The translations under genes were made by a program, and so were the position numbers. A stretch of DNA of 34,468 nucleotides from assembly GCA_029070945.1 (NCBI GenBank), contig JAIEBK010000073.1, positions 1 through 34,468 on the forward strand, in the 5' to 3' direction. Below are positions 18,048 through 32,123 of this stretch, in pieces; position 1 is the first letter of the stretch, and each line of letters opens with the position of its first letter. Source of the DNA: Muribaculaceae bacterium. GTDB taxonomy: Bacteria; Bacteroidota; Bacteroidia; Bacteroidales; Muribaculaceae. Below the pieces are notes generated by a model, which made no database searches, was not told where the DNA came from, and was given only the letters and a program-made list of their open reading frames with translations.

Positions 18048-18743
18048 ATGGGAAAACTGACAAAAAATCAAAAGTTGGCTCTGTCGAAGATTGAAGCTGG
18101 GAAAGCATATACTTTGGCAGAAGCAGCCGAGAAGGTAAAGGAAATCACATTTACCAAGTTTGACGCTTCACTTGATATCGACGTGCGTCTTGGCGTTGAC
18201 CCCCGTAAGGCAGACCAGATGGTGCGTGGCGTTGTATCGCTTCCTCACGGAACCGGTAAGGAGGTAAGAGTACTTGTGCTCTGTAATCCGGATGCCGAAG
18301 CCGCTGCAAAAGAGGCTGGCGCAGACTATGTAGGTCTCGACGAGTATCTTCAGAAGATCAAAGGCGGATGGACGGATGTCGATGTGATCATCACTCAGCC
18401 TTCCGTAATGGGTAAGCTTGGTCCTTTGGGTCGTATCCTTGGTCCCCGTGGCCTTATGCCTAACCCGAAAAGCGGTACTGTGACTATGGATGTCGCAAAG
18501 GCTGTCAAGGAGGTTAAGCAGGGTAAGATCGACTTTAAGGTTGATAAGACAGGTATCGTACACGCTTCAATCGGTAAGGTGTCATTTGATGAGAAGGCTA
18601 TGCGTGAGAATGCGAAGGAATTCATCAATACACTTATCAAGCTTAAACCCGCTACCGCTAAAGGTACATATATCAAGAGCATCTATCTTTCAAGCACCAT
18701 GAGCCCCGGTGTGAAGGTTGACACTAAGAGCATAGATGAATAA
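18048..18743 (+). CDS. rplA: 50S ribosomal protein L1
   Basis: 231 aa; [46 protein letters not shown]. Confidence 0.99.
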   Translation: MGKLTKNQKLALSKIEAGKAYTLAEAAEKVKEITFTKFDASLDIDVRLGVDPRKADQMVRGVVSLPHGTGKEVRVLVLCNPDAEAAAKEAGADYVGLDEYLQKIKGGWTDVDVIITQPSVMGKLGPLGRILGPRGLMPNPKSGTVTMDVAKAVKEVKQGKIDFKVDKTGIVHASIGKVSFDEKAMRENAKEFINTLIKLKPATAKGTYIKSIYLSSTMSPGVKVDTKSIDE

Positions 18744-18763
18744 CCCTCAAAACGACACTCAAG

Positions 18764-19285
18764 ATGAAGAAAGAAGATAAGACCCTGCTGATTGAAAAGA
18801 TCGGCGATACACTGAAGGAATACAGCTGTGTCTATCTCGTGCAGTCTCAGGGACTGAACGCTGAAAAGACCAGCGCGCTCCGCAGAGCTTGCTTCCAGGA
18901 CGGCATCAAGATGATGTGTGTCAAGAACACTCTTCTTAAGAAGGCGTTTGAGGCAAGTGAACTGGACTACTCCGAACTCTACGATCTTCTCCATGGTGAG
19001 ACTACACTTCTGCTTTCACAGGTAGGTAATGCTCCTGCCAAGATGCTGAAGAAGTTCCGCGACAAGAAGGAAACGCTGCCGATGCTTAAGGGAGCGTTCG
19101 TAGAAGAAAGCGTATATGTAGGCGAGGAAATGTTGGATACCCTCGCAGCTATCAAGAGCAAAAACGAACTTATCGCCGACGTTGTCGCATTGCTTCAGTC
19201 GCCTGCTAAGAACGTCATCTCCGCTCTTAACAGTGGTGCCACAAAGCTTCACGGCATACTGGAGACCCTTTCCAACAAAGAATAA
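18764..19285 (+). CDS. rplJ: 50S ribosomal protein L10
   Basis: 173 aa; L10-like sequence (VKNTLLKKAFEASE...LPMLKGAFVEE) between rplA and rplL. Confidence 0.97.
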   Translation: MKKEDKTLLIEKIGDTLKEYSCVYLVQSQGLNAEKTSALRRACFQDGIKMMCVKNTLLKKAFEASELDYSELYDLLHGETTLLLSQVGNAPAKMLKKFRDKKETLPMLKGAFVEESVYVGEEMLDTLAAIKSKNELIADVVALLQSPAKNVISALNSGATKLHGILETLSNKE

Positions 19286-19320
19286 CCTATATTGTAAAAT
19301 AAACAAAAAACTATACAGAA

Positions 19321-19695
19321 ATGGCAGATTTGAAAGCATTTGCAGAACAGCTCGTAAACCTCACCGTAAAGGAAGTAAACGAACTCGCTCAGATCCTCAA
19401 GGACGAATACGGTATTGAACCCGCAGCTGCAGCAGTTGCAGTAGCAGCAGGCCCCGCAGCAGGTGCACCCGCTGCAGAGGAAAAGACTAACTTCGACGTA
19501 GTGCTCAAGGCAGCCGGCGCAAGCAAGCTCGCAGTCGTTAAGCTCGTTAAGGAGCTTACCGGTCTTGGCCTTAAGGAAGCTAAGGAACTCGTTGACGGCG
19601 CACCCAGCGTTGTTAAGGAGCAGCTCCCGAAAGCAGACGCTGAGGGTCTCAAGAAGCAGCTTGAGGAAGCTGGCGCTGAGGTTGAACTTAAGTAA
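19321..19695 (+). CDS. rplL: 50S ribosomal protein L7/L12
   Basis: 124 aa; Ala-rich hinge, [38 protein letters not shown]. Confidence 0.99.
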   Translation: MADLKAFAEQLVNLTVKEVNELAQILKDEYGIEPAAAAVAVAAGPAAGAPAAEEKTNFDVVLKAAGASKLAVVKLVKELTGLGLKEAKELVDGAPSVVKEQLPKADAEGLKKQLEEAGAEVELK

Positions 19696-19716
19696 TCTTT
19701 CATTAACGGCATAGTC

Positions 19717-19752
19717 GATTCCCCTGCCTTGTGCAGGGGAATCTTGACTTTT
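19717..19752 (+). terminator. Intrinsic terminator/attenuator between rplL and rpoB
   Basis: Perfect 11-bp stem GATTCCCCTGC (19717-19727) / GCAGGGGAATC (19733-19743), followed by TTGACTTTTTT. Confidence 0.8.
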
Positions 19753-20015
19753 TTAGCTCATAGTGCGCATATCTGAAGAGGCGAGGGGGCTTGTCATGCA
19801 CCCGGACACTGATGACAGCGCAGGTTTTCAGATTCCTGTCCCCCTTTGGGAGAGGTTAATCTGAAAATTATTTGTGTATTATAACGTCGGCCAAATTCTG
19901 TATTTTAGTGTTATTTATCATATATTAACACTTTTTAAGCATAATCGGTGCGACATTGGCTGATATTAATCAGTCACAAAGGAATAGCTTTCCACAAAAG
20001 ATCAATATTATCATA

Positions 20016-23831
<3,816 letters not shown>

Positions 23832-23864
23832 GAGCCCGGTATCAGTCGAAATCAAATAAAAAAA

Positions 23865-23901
23865 TCCCGGACCGTCGGAGGTTAGTCTCCGACGGCACCG
23901 G
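23865..23901 (+). other. Hairpin in rpoB-rpoC intergenic region (processing/stability element?)
   Basis: Perfect CCGTCGGAG (23872-23880) / CTCCGACGG (23887-23895), extended by TCCCGG/CCGGA with small bulges; no T-run. Confidence 0.6.
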
Positions 23902-23921
23902 ACAACATAGAAGGAAAACCT

Positions 23922-26900
23922 ATGGCTTTCAAGAAAGACAATAAAATCAAGACCAACTTTTCCAAAATAACGATCGGTCTGGCTTCGCCCGAGAAGATCA
24001 AGGAAATGTCAAGCGGCGAGGTGCTGAAGCCGGAGACGATCAACTATCGCACGTATAAGCCTGAACGTGACGGCCTTTTCTGCGAGAAGATCTTCGGCCC
24101 TGTGAAGGACTATGAGTGCCACTGCGGCAAATACAAGCGTATCCGCTATAAGGGTATCGTCTGCGACCGCTGCGGCGTGGAGGTAACTGAAAAGAAAGTG
24201 CGTCGCGAACGTATGGGCCACATAGAGCTCGTGGTTCCGGTAGCGCACATCTGGTATTTCCGTTCCCTTCCCAACAAGATAGGCTATCTTCTCGGTCTCC
24301 CCTCAAAGAAGCTTGACTCCGTCATCTACTATGAGCGCTATGTAGTGCTTCAGCCCGGTGCGGCAGCCAATATCGCCACCGACACAAGGGACGGCGAGAA
24401 GGTCAGCACGAAGGACTCCGGCAAACCGCTGGCACGTCTTGACCTTCTTTCGGAAGAGGAATACCTCGATATCCTCGAGCAGCTTCCTGAAGGCAACCAG
24501 CTTCTTCCCGACGATGATCCCAACAAGTTCATCGCAAAAATGGGAGCCGAGGCCATATACGAGCTTCTTCAGGACATCGATCTCGAGGCATTGGCAGCCG
24601 ACCTGCGCGACAGAGCCCACACAGAAGGCTCGCAGCAGCGTAAGACCGAGGCTCTGAAGCGCCTTCAGGTGGTAAATTCATTCCTTGCTTCGAAAGATGT
24701 CAATAAACCTGAATGGATGGTGCTGAAGGCTATTCCGGTGATTCCGCCGGAGCTTCGTCCTCTCGTGCCGCTTGACGGCGGTCGCTTCGCTACCTCCGAC
24801 CTCAACGACCTCTATCGCCGTGTCATCATACGCAACAACCGTCTGAAGAGACTTATTGAGATCAAGGCGCCTGAAGTGATCCTCCGTAATGAGAAGCGTC
24901 TGCTTCAGGAGGCTGTCGACTCTCTTCTCGACAACTCACGCAAGGCTTCGGCAGTGAAGAGCGACGTCAACCGTCCTCTCAAGTCTCTGTCAGACTCCCT
25001 CAAGGGTAAGCAGGGTCGTTTCCGTCAGAACCTCCTCGGTAAACGTGTCGACTACTCAGCACGTTCGGTAATCGTCGTAGGTCCGGAACTTAAGATGCAT
25101 GAATGCGGTATTCCGAAGCTTATGGCGGCGGAACTCTATAAGCCGTTCGTCATACGTAAGCTCATCGAGCGCGGTATAGTAAAGACTGTAAAGAGTGCGA
25201 AAAAGATCGTTGACCGTAAGGAACCGGTAGTTTGGGATATCCTCGAGCATGTGATGAAAGGACATCCTGTGCTTCTCAACCGAGCCCCGACGCTTCACCG
25301 ACTCGGTATTCAGGCTTTCCAGCCGAAGATGATCGAGGGCAAGGCAATCCAGCTCCACCCGCTCGCATGTACGGCATTCAACGCCGACTTCGACGGTGAC
25401 CAGATGGCGGTGCATCTTCCTCTCGGCAACGAGGCGATCCTCGAGGCGCAGATGCTGATGCTCGGCGCACACAACATCCTCAACCCTGCGAACGGCGCGC
25501 CTATCACAGTGCCTTCACAGGACATGGTGCTCGGCCTTTATTATATAACCAAGCTTCGTCCCGGCACAAAGGGTGAGGGCTCGAAATTCTATGGACCTGA
25601 AGAAGCTGAGATAGCCTACAATGAAGGTCGTCTTGATCTTCATGCTCCGGTATCTGTGCTTGTCGACGATATTGACGAGAACGGAAACGCGGTGAAGGTG
25701 CTTAAGGAAAATACATCTGTAGGCCGTGTTCTCTTCAACCAGTATGTGCCGAAAGAGATAGGATACGTCAATGAGATCATCTCGAAGAAATCACTCAGAA
25801 ACATCATTACCAAGGTTATCAAGACCTGCGGTGTGACACGTTCGGCACAGTTCCTCGATGATATCAAGAACCTCGGTTACAAGATGGCGTTCCGCGGCGG
25901 TCTTTCGTTCAACCTCGGTGATGTCATCATTCCTGAGGAGAAGGCTGAATATGTTGCTCAAGGTAACGCTCAGGTTGAGGAAATTCTCGCCAACTATCAG
26001 ATGGGTATGATCACCGGTAACGACCGTTACAATCAGGTGATCGACGTATGGACCAACGTCAACAAGAAGCTTGCCGACACGCTGATGAAGCAGATGGAGG
26101 AAGACCAGCAGGGATTCAATTCCGTCTACATGATGCTTGACTCGGGAGCCCGTGGTTCGAAAGACCAGATCCGTCAGCTTTCCGGTATGCGTGGTCTTAT
26201 GGCCAAGCCGCAGAAAGCCGGTGCAGAGGGTGGCCAGATCATCGAGAACCCGATTCTCGCGAACTTTAAGGAGGGTCTGAGCGTGCTCGAGTACTTCATC
26301 TCCACTCACGGTGCGCGTAAAGGTCTTGCGGATACCGCGCTTAAGACCGCGGACGCAGGATATCTGACCCGCCGTCTCGTAGACGTGGCCCACGACGTTA
26401 TCATCAATGAAGAGGACTGCGGCACACTGCGTGGCCTCGTATGCACGGAGATCAAGAACAACGAGGAAGTGGTTGCAACCCTTTCCGAGCGTATCCTCGG
26501 ACGTGTTTCTGTACATGACGTCCGCGATCCTCACGACGATTCCATCCTGGTGCATGCCGGTGAGGAAATTACCGAGGCTATAGCGGAGAAGATCGAGAAC
26601 TCTGCGATCGAGTCTGTCGAGATCCGTTCCGTGCTAACCTGCGAATCCAAGAAGGGTGTCTGCGCCAAGTGCTACGGCCGTAACCTCTCCAACCACCGCA
26701 TGGTGCAGAAAGGCGAGGCTGTCGGCGTCATCGCGGCACAGTCTATCGGCGAGCCCGGTACGCAGCTGACCCTCCGTACGTTCCACGTTGGTGGTGTCGC
26801 AGGTAACGTATCTGCAGTCAAGGACATCACTGCACGCCATGATGGACGTCTCGAGATGGATGAAATCCGTACTATCAAGGATAAGGACGGTGTAGACATC

Positions 26901-28256
26901 GTAGTAGGTCGTATGGGTGAAATGCGTATAGTCGAGCCAAAGAGCGGTATCGTGCTTACTAACGCCAACATACCTTACGGTTCGAAGCTTTACTTCAAGG
27001 ACGGTGATATGGTGACGAAGGGTGACATGATCTGTGAATGGGACCCGTTCAACGCCGTGATCGTTGCTGAGGAAGGCGGTAAGGTTAGATTCGTCAACGT
27101 AGAGGAAGGTGTCACCTTCCGAGTTGAGACTGACGAGGCATCCGGAATGCATGACAAGATCATGATAGAGTCGAAAGACCGTAACAAGGTGCCTGAAGCT
27201 CAGCTTCTCGATGCAGACGGCGATGTGATCCGTACATACTCACTTCCTGTAGGAGCCCATCTGATGATAGAAGATGGCGAGGAGATCACTCCGGGACAGG
27301 TATTCGTTAAGATTCCGCGTGCCGCCGGCAATGCAGGTGACATCACCGGTGGTCTTCCGCGTGTCACCGAGCTGTTCGAGGCCCGTAACCCGAGCAATCC
27401 TGCAGTTGTAAGTGAAATTGACGGTGAGGTCAAGTTCGGTAAGATCAAGCGCGGTAATCGCGAGATCAGCGTGACATCGAAGCTTGGCGAGACTAAGGAA
27501 TACCTTGTGCCTCTGTCAAAGCAGATCCTCGTGCAGGAGAACGACTATGTTCGTGCCGGTACACCGCTGTCTGACGGTGCTGTCACTCCGAGCGACATCC
27601 TTAATATCAAGGGCCCGACTGCCGTACAGGAATATATCGTCAACGAGGTTCAGGACGTCTACCGTATGCAGGGCGTTAAGATTAACGACAAGCACTTCGA
27701 GGTTATCGTGCGCCAGATGATGCGTAAGGTGAATATCCTTGATCCGGGCGATACCCGCTTCCTCGAGCAGCAGATCGTAGACAAGCGTGACTTCATGGAG
27801 GAGAACGACTCTATATGGGGCAAGAAGGTGATTACCGACGCCGGTGATTCCACCAACTACCGCAAGGGTCAGATCATAACTCAGCGTAAGCTGCGCGACG
27901 AGAACTCATCGCTGAAGCGTAAAGACCTCAAGACCATGGAAGTTCGTGATGCAATGCCGGCAACTTCAGAGCAGGTGCTCCAGGGCATAACGCGTGCCGC
28001 TCTGCAGACATCAAGCTTCATGAGTGCAGCTTCCTTCCAGGAGACTACCAAGGTGCTTAACGAGGCTGCCATCAACGGCAAGACAGACTATCTGGAGGGC
28101 ATGAAGGAGAACGTAATCTGCGGTCACCTTATTCCGGCAGGTACCGGTCTGCGCGAATACAACCGCATCGTAGTGGCCAACAAGGACGAACTTGCAGCCA
28201 TGAACATCACCGATGACTATGCATCGGTAGTCGACGTAGAGGCTGTTGAATCCTAA
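23922..28256 (+). CDS. rpoC: DNA-directed RNA polymerase subunit beta'
   Basis: 1444 aa; zinc motif [23 protein letters not shown], catalytic [12 protein letters not shown]. Confidence 0.99.
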   Translation: MAFKKDNKIKTNFSKITIGLASPEKIKEMSSGEVLKPETINYRTYKPERDGLFCEKIFGPVKDYECHCGKYKRIRYKGIVCDRCGVEVTEKKVRRERMGHIELVVPVAHIWYFRSLPNKIGYLLGLPSKKLDSVIYYERYVVLQPGAAANIATDTRDGEKVSTKDSGKPLARLDLLSEEEYLDILEQLPEGNQLLPDDDPNKFIAKMGAEAIYELLQDIDLEALAADLRDRAHTEGSQQRKTEALKRLQVVNSFLASKDVNKPEWMVLKAIPVIPPELRPLVPLDGGRFATSDLNDLYRRVIIRNNRLKRLIEIKAPEVILRNEKRLLQEAVDSLLDNSRKASAVKSDVNRPLKSLSDSLKGKQGRFRQNLLGKRVDYSARSVIVVGPELKMHECGIPKLMAAELYKPFVIRKLIERGIVKTVKSAKKIVDRKEPVVWDILEHVMKGHPVLLNRAPTLHRLGIQAFQPKMIEGKAIQLHPLACTAFNADFDGDQMAVHLPLGNEAILEAQMLMLGAHNILNPANGAPITVPSQDMVLGLYYITKLRPGTKGEGSKFYGPEEAEIAYNEGRLDLHAPVSVLVDDIDENGNAVKVLKENTSVGRVLFNQYVPKEIGYVNEIISKKSLRNIITKVIKTCGVTRSAQFLDDIKNLGYKMAFRGGLSFNLGDVIIPEEKAEYVAQGNAQVEEILANYQMGMITGNDRYNQVIDVWTNVNKKLADTLMKQMEEDQQGFNSVYMMLDSGARGSKDQIRQLSGMRGLMAKPQKAGAEGGQIIENPILANFKEGLSVLEYFISTHGARKGLADTALKTADAGYLTRRLVDVAHDVIINEEDCGTLRGLVCTEIKNNEEVVATLSERILGRVSVHDVRDPHDDSILVHAGEEITEAIAEKIENSAIESVEIRSVLTCESKKGVCAKCYGRNLSNHRMVQKGEAVGVIAAQSIGEPGTQLTLRTFHVGGVAGNVSAVKDITARHDGRLEMDEIRTIKDKDGVDIVVGRMGEMRIVEPKSGIVLTNANIPYGSKLYFKDGDMVTKGDMICEWDPFNAVIVAEEGGKVRFVNVEEGVTFRVETDEASGMHDKIMIESKDRNKVPEAQLLDADGDVIRTYSLPVGAHLMIEDGEEITPGQVFVKIPRAAGNAGDITGGLPRVTELFEARNPSNPAVVSEIDGEVKFGKIKRGNREISVTSKLGETKEYLVPLSKQILVQENDYVRAGTPLSDGAVTPSDILNIKGPTAVQEYIVNEVQDVYRMQGVKINDKHFEVIVRQMMRKVNILDPGDTRFLEQQIVDKRDFMEENDSIWGKKVITDAGDSTNYRKGQIITQRKLRDENSSLKRKDLKTMEVRDAMPATSEQVLQGITRAALQTSSFMSAASFQETTKVLNEAAINGKTDYLEGMKENVICGHLIPAGTGLREYNRIVVANKDELAAMNITDDYASVVDVEAVES

Positions 28257-28273
28257 GAACAAACATCATACTA

Positions 28274-28310
28274 AAAAAAGAGGAGTATCCAAAAGATACT
28301 CCTCTTTTTT
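28274..28310 (+). terminator. Bidirectional Rho-independent terminator between rpoC and folD
   Basis: AAAAAAGAGGAGTATC (28274-28289) / GATACTCCTCTTTTTT (28295-28310); A-run and T-run on opposite sides serve both strands. Confidence 0.93.
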
Positions 28311-28322
28311 ATCATTCGAGGG

Positions 28323-28343
28323 GGACGCACGGCCCGTGCGTCC
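28323..28343. repeat. GC-rich palindromic hairpin, candidate REP-like element
   Basis: GGACGCACG (28323-28331) GCC CGTGCGTCC (28335-28343); perfect 9-bp stem, no T-run, between rpoC and folD 3' ends. Confidence 0.5.
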
Positions 28344-28351
28344 TTATTGGT

Positions 28352-29209
28352 TTATTTATTCATCTTGCGGAGGAAGCATTCGAGGGTATTGACCATCAGG
28401 CAGGCACGGGTCATGGGGCCGAGGCCGCCTGGAACCGGAGTGATGACCGATGCCACATCCTTTACCGCCTCGAAATCAACATCTCCGCAGAGCTTGCCTG
28501 TCTCCGGGTTGCGGTTGACGCCAACATCCATCACAGCCGCTCCGGGTTTCACCATATCGGCGGTCACAAATTTGGGCTTGCCGATCGCTACAACGAGTAT
28601 GTCGGCCTCGCGAGTCACCTCCGGAAGGTTTTTCGTGCGGCTGTGGGCCATCGTCACAGTGGCATTGTGGTCAAGAAGAAGTTTGGAGGCCGGGAGGCCA
28701 ACGATGTTGCTTCTGCCGATAACCACAGCGCGTTTCCCTTCAATCTCTACACCGGCTTCCTTAAGCATCATGATGATGCCTTGTGGCGTACAAGGGAGTA
28801 GGCAAGGCTGTTTCTGCCATAGTGCGGCGACATTGAGAGGGTGGAATCCGTCTACATCCTTTTCCTTTGATATGGCCTCGATCACTTTTGCCTCGCTGAT
28901 GTGCTTGGGCAGAGGGAGCTGAACAAGAAGTCCGTCGACACTGTCGTCGGCGTTTAGTTCTGCTATTTTAGCGAGAAGTTCTTCCTCGCTTACTGTGTCA
29001 GGATATTTCAAGGTAGTATTCTTGAATCCAACTTCTCCGCAGTCACGAGCCTTTCCTGTGACGTAGGATACGCTTCCGGGATCCTCGCCTACAAGGATTA
29101 CTACAAGATGGGGCACACGTCCGTATTTTGCCTCGCATTCCTTCACTCTCTCCGCAACACCTTGCTTCACTTTCTTGGCAAGGGCTGTTCCGCTTACTAT
29201 TTCGGCCAT
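28352..29209 (-). CDS. folD: Bifunctional methylenetetrahydrofolate dehydrogenase/cyclohydrolase
   Basis: 285 aa; VGEDPGSVSYVTGKARDCGEVGF, DGLLVQLPLPKHI, VIGRSNIVGLPASKLLL, TPVPGGLGPMT. Confidence 0.98.
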   Translation of the reverse strand: MAEIVSGTALAKKVKQGVAERVKECEAKYGRVPHLVVILVGEDPGSVSYVTGKARDCGEVGFKNTTLKYPDTVSEEELLAKIAELNADDSVDGLLVQLPLPKHISEAKVIEAISKEKDVDGFHPLNVAALWQKQPCLLPCTPQGIIMMLKEAGVEIEGKRAVVIGRSNIVGLPASKLLLDHNATVTMAHSRTKNLPEVTREADILVVAIGKPKFVTADMVKPGAAVMDVGVNRNPETGKLCGDVDFEAVKDVASVITPVPGGLGPMTRACLMVNTLECFLRKMNK

Positions 29210-29253
29210 GTCTGTTGTTCTGAAATTTTTAATTTTATTATTATTCCTGTTTG

Positions 29254-29285
29254 CAAAATTAGTATTTTTTTTTCTATCCTACAAA
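29254..29285 (-). promoter_or_regulatory. Bacteroidetes-type promoter for folD
   Basis: Minus strand TTTG (plus CAAA 29282-29285), 20-bp spacer, TAATTTTG (plus CAAAATTA 29254-29261). Confidence 0.8.
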
Positions 29286-29345
29286 TTTTAATGTTTTACG
29301 CTGAGACTACTAAAAAATTAACATTGTTAACATATTTTAACAATC

Positions 29346-29380
29346 GGGGGGGGGTAATTGAAAAATTAGTTTTATCTTTG
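29346..29380 (+). promoter_or_regulatory. Candidate promoter with a 9-G homopolymer at the -33 position
   Basis: -7 box TATCTTTG 29373-29380; the position 26 bp upstream (centre ~29350) falls in G9 (29346-29354) instead of TTTG. Confidence 0.6.
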
Positions 29381-29451
29381 CAATTTACTATGCTATGGTG
29401 TCGTATTTTTTGATGCTATGCTGGAATAATTAATTTACCAATCTTTAAATT

Positions 29452-31230
29452 ATGATTACTGACTGTCTTAAGAGAAAAGTTTGCCGGAAAACTGGTATGC
29501 TCCTGTTTTTCCTCGGAATGTGGCTGATGCCGTCACTGTCCTCTGCCGCAGAGCCTATAAATGTGGCGGGAGTATATGAATGTGATACAAAGATTGAAGG
29601 TGTAAGAAAGCAGATGTATCTGACACTCGACTTCATCAACGGTACTCCCGATTTCACGCAGGTGTTCAAGGAGAAGGAGTCAAGTTTCAAGAGACTGCCT
29701 AAAGACTTTATGAATGCCAAGAAACTCAGCCGCAGTTTCGGTGGGTCGGTCGCGCCCGGTTTCGGAAAGTTCAGGGAAAAGTATCTTTTCTCCAATACCG
29801 ATGAATTCAAGCTTACCAATCCAAGGCTTGAAGACGGAATAATAATTGCTGACTGGATTACTGCGCGTGGCGAAAAAGGGGAGTGTAGGATAGTGGTGCT
29901 TGAAGACAGAAGTCTGCGCATACTCGGGCTTACAGCATCGCCTCGCGGTCTTAGTCCTGACGATATCGAGATTGGACTTGTGGAAGACCGTCTTCCGCAG
30001 GGGGTGACACCTTTTGTGTCGCCTAAGGATGCTGTGGATTTCGTAATGGGAGAATACGAGAAGACGCTTGTCACGCCCAAGGTGGCGTCGTTTGATGCCG
30101 AAATTCCTACGGAAGTGGTGAAGGCGGAGCAGAAGGGCGACCGTATAGAGGTGAAGCTCAGGATGAAGAACAACTCCAATTATGATTTGCTGAGGATTGT
30201 GGTGGCTGATCCGAGTCTGGAAAAGACATATGCCGAGACCAAGGATGGAACTATATTGAGGAAATTCCGGCCTCAGACTCCCTCTTGGGTGGGAGATAAG
30301 CCGGCTGTGCATGCAAAAAAAGGAGAATGGGTGAACTTCTCTATTATATTTGATGGTGTTGACAGGAAAGTCGACTATCTGAGCAATCTGAAATTTGACA
30401 ACATTCTTGCAGGTGGATTCTTTATGGACAACCAAATCACGAGCATCGATAATATTCCTGTATTCCAGACCCGGACTAAGACTGCGGCAACAGCTTCTTC
30501 GAAACCGGGTGGCTCAAATATGCTGCTGAACTTTGATGTCGAGGTTCCGACATGGACTTCTGTGGCGTCTACTGCATCCGATAAGGGAATAAATATCCGA
30601 AAGACTCCATCACCGTCGGCAGCCCGTCCGCTCGTAGACGAAATGAAGATCAACAACTATCAGATTCCGGTGAAATATTTTGCAGAGTGGTCTGTTGCCG
30701 CTCCGAAAGGTAATGTCTACGCTCTGATGTTCGAGCCGGGGGTATATGCACCGGTGCTGAAAGAGCAGAACGGATGGTATGAGCTCATGGGCATAGGCGC
30801 GAAAGCCGCAGACGGATGGGTATCTGCACAGTATTGCAGGAAGTATGGACTGCAGCCAATCACCAAAGATGAACTCAAAACGACCGGTTATAAGGTCTAT
30901 AGCAACGATAGCGGTGTCTATGCCGTCAGCGCTGAATATGACGAAATGGACAACTATGCGTCATTCTCAGTCGGAAAGCTTGTCAACGGTATATTGGTAT
31001 GGCCCTACTCATTGGTTATGGACGTGACGGTAGGTACGGAATGGAAAATCAACAAGCGTGACGATGGATATGTCCTTCAGGTGGCAAAAAAGGACTGTGA
31101 CGAATACGGTACACCCGATATCGCTAAAATCCCACAGTCGGTAATTGAGGATGTGATATCGAAGAAACAGAAGAAGATGGCTCCATCATATACCTGCAAG
31201 GCCAACGGCGAATGGATTTATGTCGAGTGA
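29452..31230 (+). CDS. Secreted protein of unknown function with SH3-like (SH3b) region
   Basis: 592 aa; N-terminal signal-peptide-like segment (GMLLFFLGMWLMPSLSSAAEP); GINIRKTPSPSA ... NGWYELMGIGAKAADGWVSAQYCRKYG resembles a bacterial SH3 fold. Confidence 0.7.
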   Translation: MITDCLKRKVCRKTGMLLFFLGMWLMPSLSSAAEPINVAGVYECDTKIEGVRKQMYLTLDFINGTPDFTQVFKEKESSFKRLPKDFMNAKKLSRSFGGSVAPGFGKFREKYLFSNTDEFKLTNPRLEDGIIIADWITARGEKGECRIVVLEDRSLRILGLTASPRGLSPDDIEIGLVEDRLPQGVTPFVSPKDAVDFVMGEYEKTLVTPKVASFDAEIPTEVVKAEQKGDRIEVKLRMKNNSNYDLLRIVVADPSLEKTYAETKDGTILRKFRPQTPSWVGDKPAVHAKKGEWVNFSIIFDGVDRKVDYLSNLKFDNILAGGFFMDNQITSIDNIPVFQTRTKTAATASSKPGGSNMLLNFDVEVPTWTSVASTASDKGINIRKTPSPSAARPLVDEMKINNYQIPVKYFAEWSVAAPKGNVYALMFEPGVYAPVLKEQNGWYELMGIGAKAADGWVSAQYCRKYGLQPITKDELKTTGYKVYSNDSGVYAVSAEYDEMDNYASFSVGKLVNGILVWPYSLVMDVTVGTEWKINKRDDGYVLQVAKKDCDEYGTPDIAKIPQSVIEDVISKKQKKMAPSYTCKANGEWIYVE

Positions 31231-31386
31231 CGGATCCGTTAGCTCTTACCTTAATATAGAATATAGTCTTTATCTGTGTTTCATAATTTGTACGCGAACC
31301 TCATTCCATGCATAAACGTTTAAATAGACAGAGATAATTAACACGTGGACGGATTCCACTCACTGCTTATAAAAACTTAAACGTTT

Positions 31387-32034
31387 ATGCTTGGATATAT
31401 ATCTATCGGTGTATTCATCGACGGCGGTTATTACGCGAAGGTGAACAGGGCACTTAAGAAATCGGAGAATTCTATAATCAGGGTGAAGTCGCTTTTCGAC
31501 TTCATCACCTTCCGTCTGGCAATGGAAGAAGACGTTGACCAGTCAGACTGCCAGATCACGGAGGCTCATTATTTCCGCGGACGATACCGTGTGAAGGAGG
31601 CATATGATAAGAAACTTCTTTATAACGAGCGGAAATTCGAGGATACGCTGATCGAGAACGATGTAGTGTTTCACTACAAGCATCTGCGTGAGGTTGAGAA
31701 GGATGGAGTTGTTCAGGTAGTCGAGAAAGGTGTTGACGTCTGGTTCGCACTTGAGGCATATGAACTTGCGACGTTCCGTAAGTTTGATTATGTGGTTCTT
31801 ATTACAGGCGACGCGGATCATGAAATGCTCGTCAGGAAACTGAAGGCCCTTAAGATAAAGACTGTACTTCTGACATGGAATCTTACGGATGTGGACGCCA
31901 CCTCGCCGTTATTGAAGGAGGAGGCCGGACATCATTGGGAGCTTTCTCATATCATGTATGACCATCCTGAGCTTCATAATGAGCTTCTTTATAAACTCAA
32001 GGAGCCGGCAGTGAACCTTGGAGCGGAGTTTTAG
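31387..32034 (+). CDS. NYN/PIN-like (LabA/DUF88-type) predicted ribonuclease
   Basis: 215 aa; VFIDGGYYAKVNRAL, GVDVWFALEAYELATFRKFDYVVLITGDADHEMLVRKLKALKIKTVLLTW (NYN acidic core). Confidence 0.85.
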   Translation: MLGYISIGVFIDGGYYAKVNRALKKSENSIIRVKSLFDFITFRLAMEEDVDQSDCQITEAHYFRGRYRVKEAYDKKLLYNERKFEDTLIENDVVFHYKHLREVEKDGVVQVVEKGVDVWFALEAYELATFRKFDYVVLITGDADHEMLVRKLKALKIKTVLLTWNLTDVDATSPLLKEEAGHHWELSHIMYDHPELHNELLYKLKEPAVNLGAEF

Positions 32035-32102
32035 TTAAGGGTTATGATGGGATAGGATCTAAGACCCGAGACTTACGATATTTGAATCAGGATAAATTTT
32101 TA

Positions 32103-32123
32103 GGGCCTCCCGTCGGGAGGCCC
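32103..32123. terminator. GC-rich hairpin between NYN gene and the convergent ncRNA candidate
   Basis: GGGCCTCCC (32103-32111) GTC GGGAGGCCC (32115-32123); short TTCT on the plus side, TAAAAATTT on the minus side, so T-tracts are weak on both. Confidence 0.6.

Noticed and set aside
19956-20015. 20-aa N-terminal extension of RpoB from a TTG start
   Set aside because: RpoB-like sequence starts at [13 protein letters not shown] (20016); the upstream part looks like leader sequence.
28347-28922. 191-aa plus-strand ORF opposite folD
   Set aside because: Ser/Thr/Arg-rich shadow ORF; folD on the minus strand is unambiguous.
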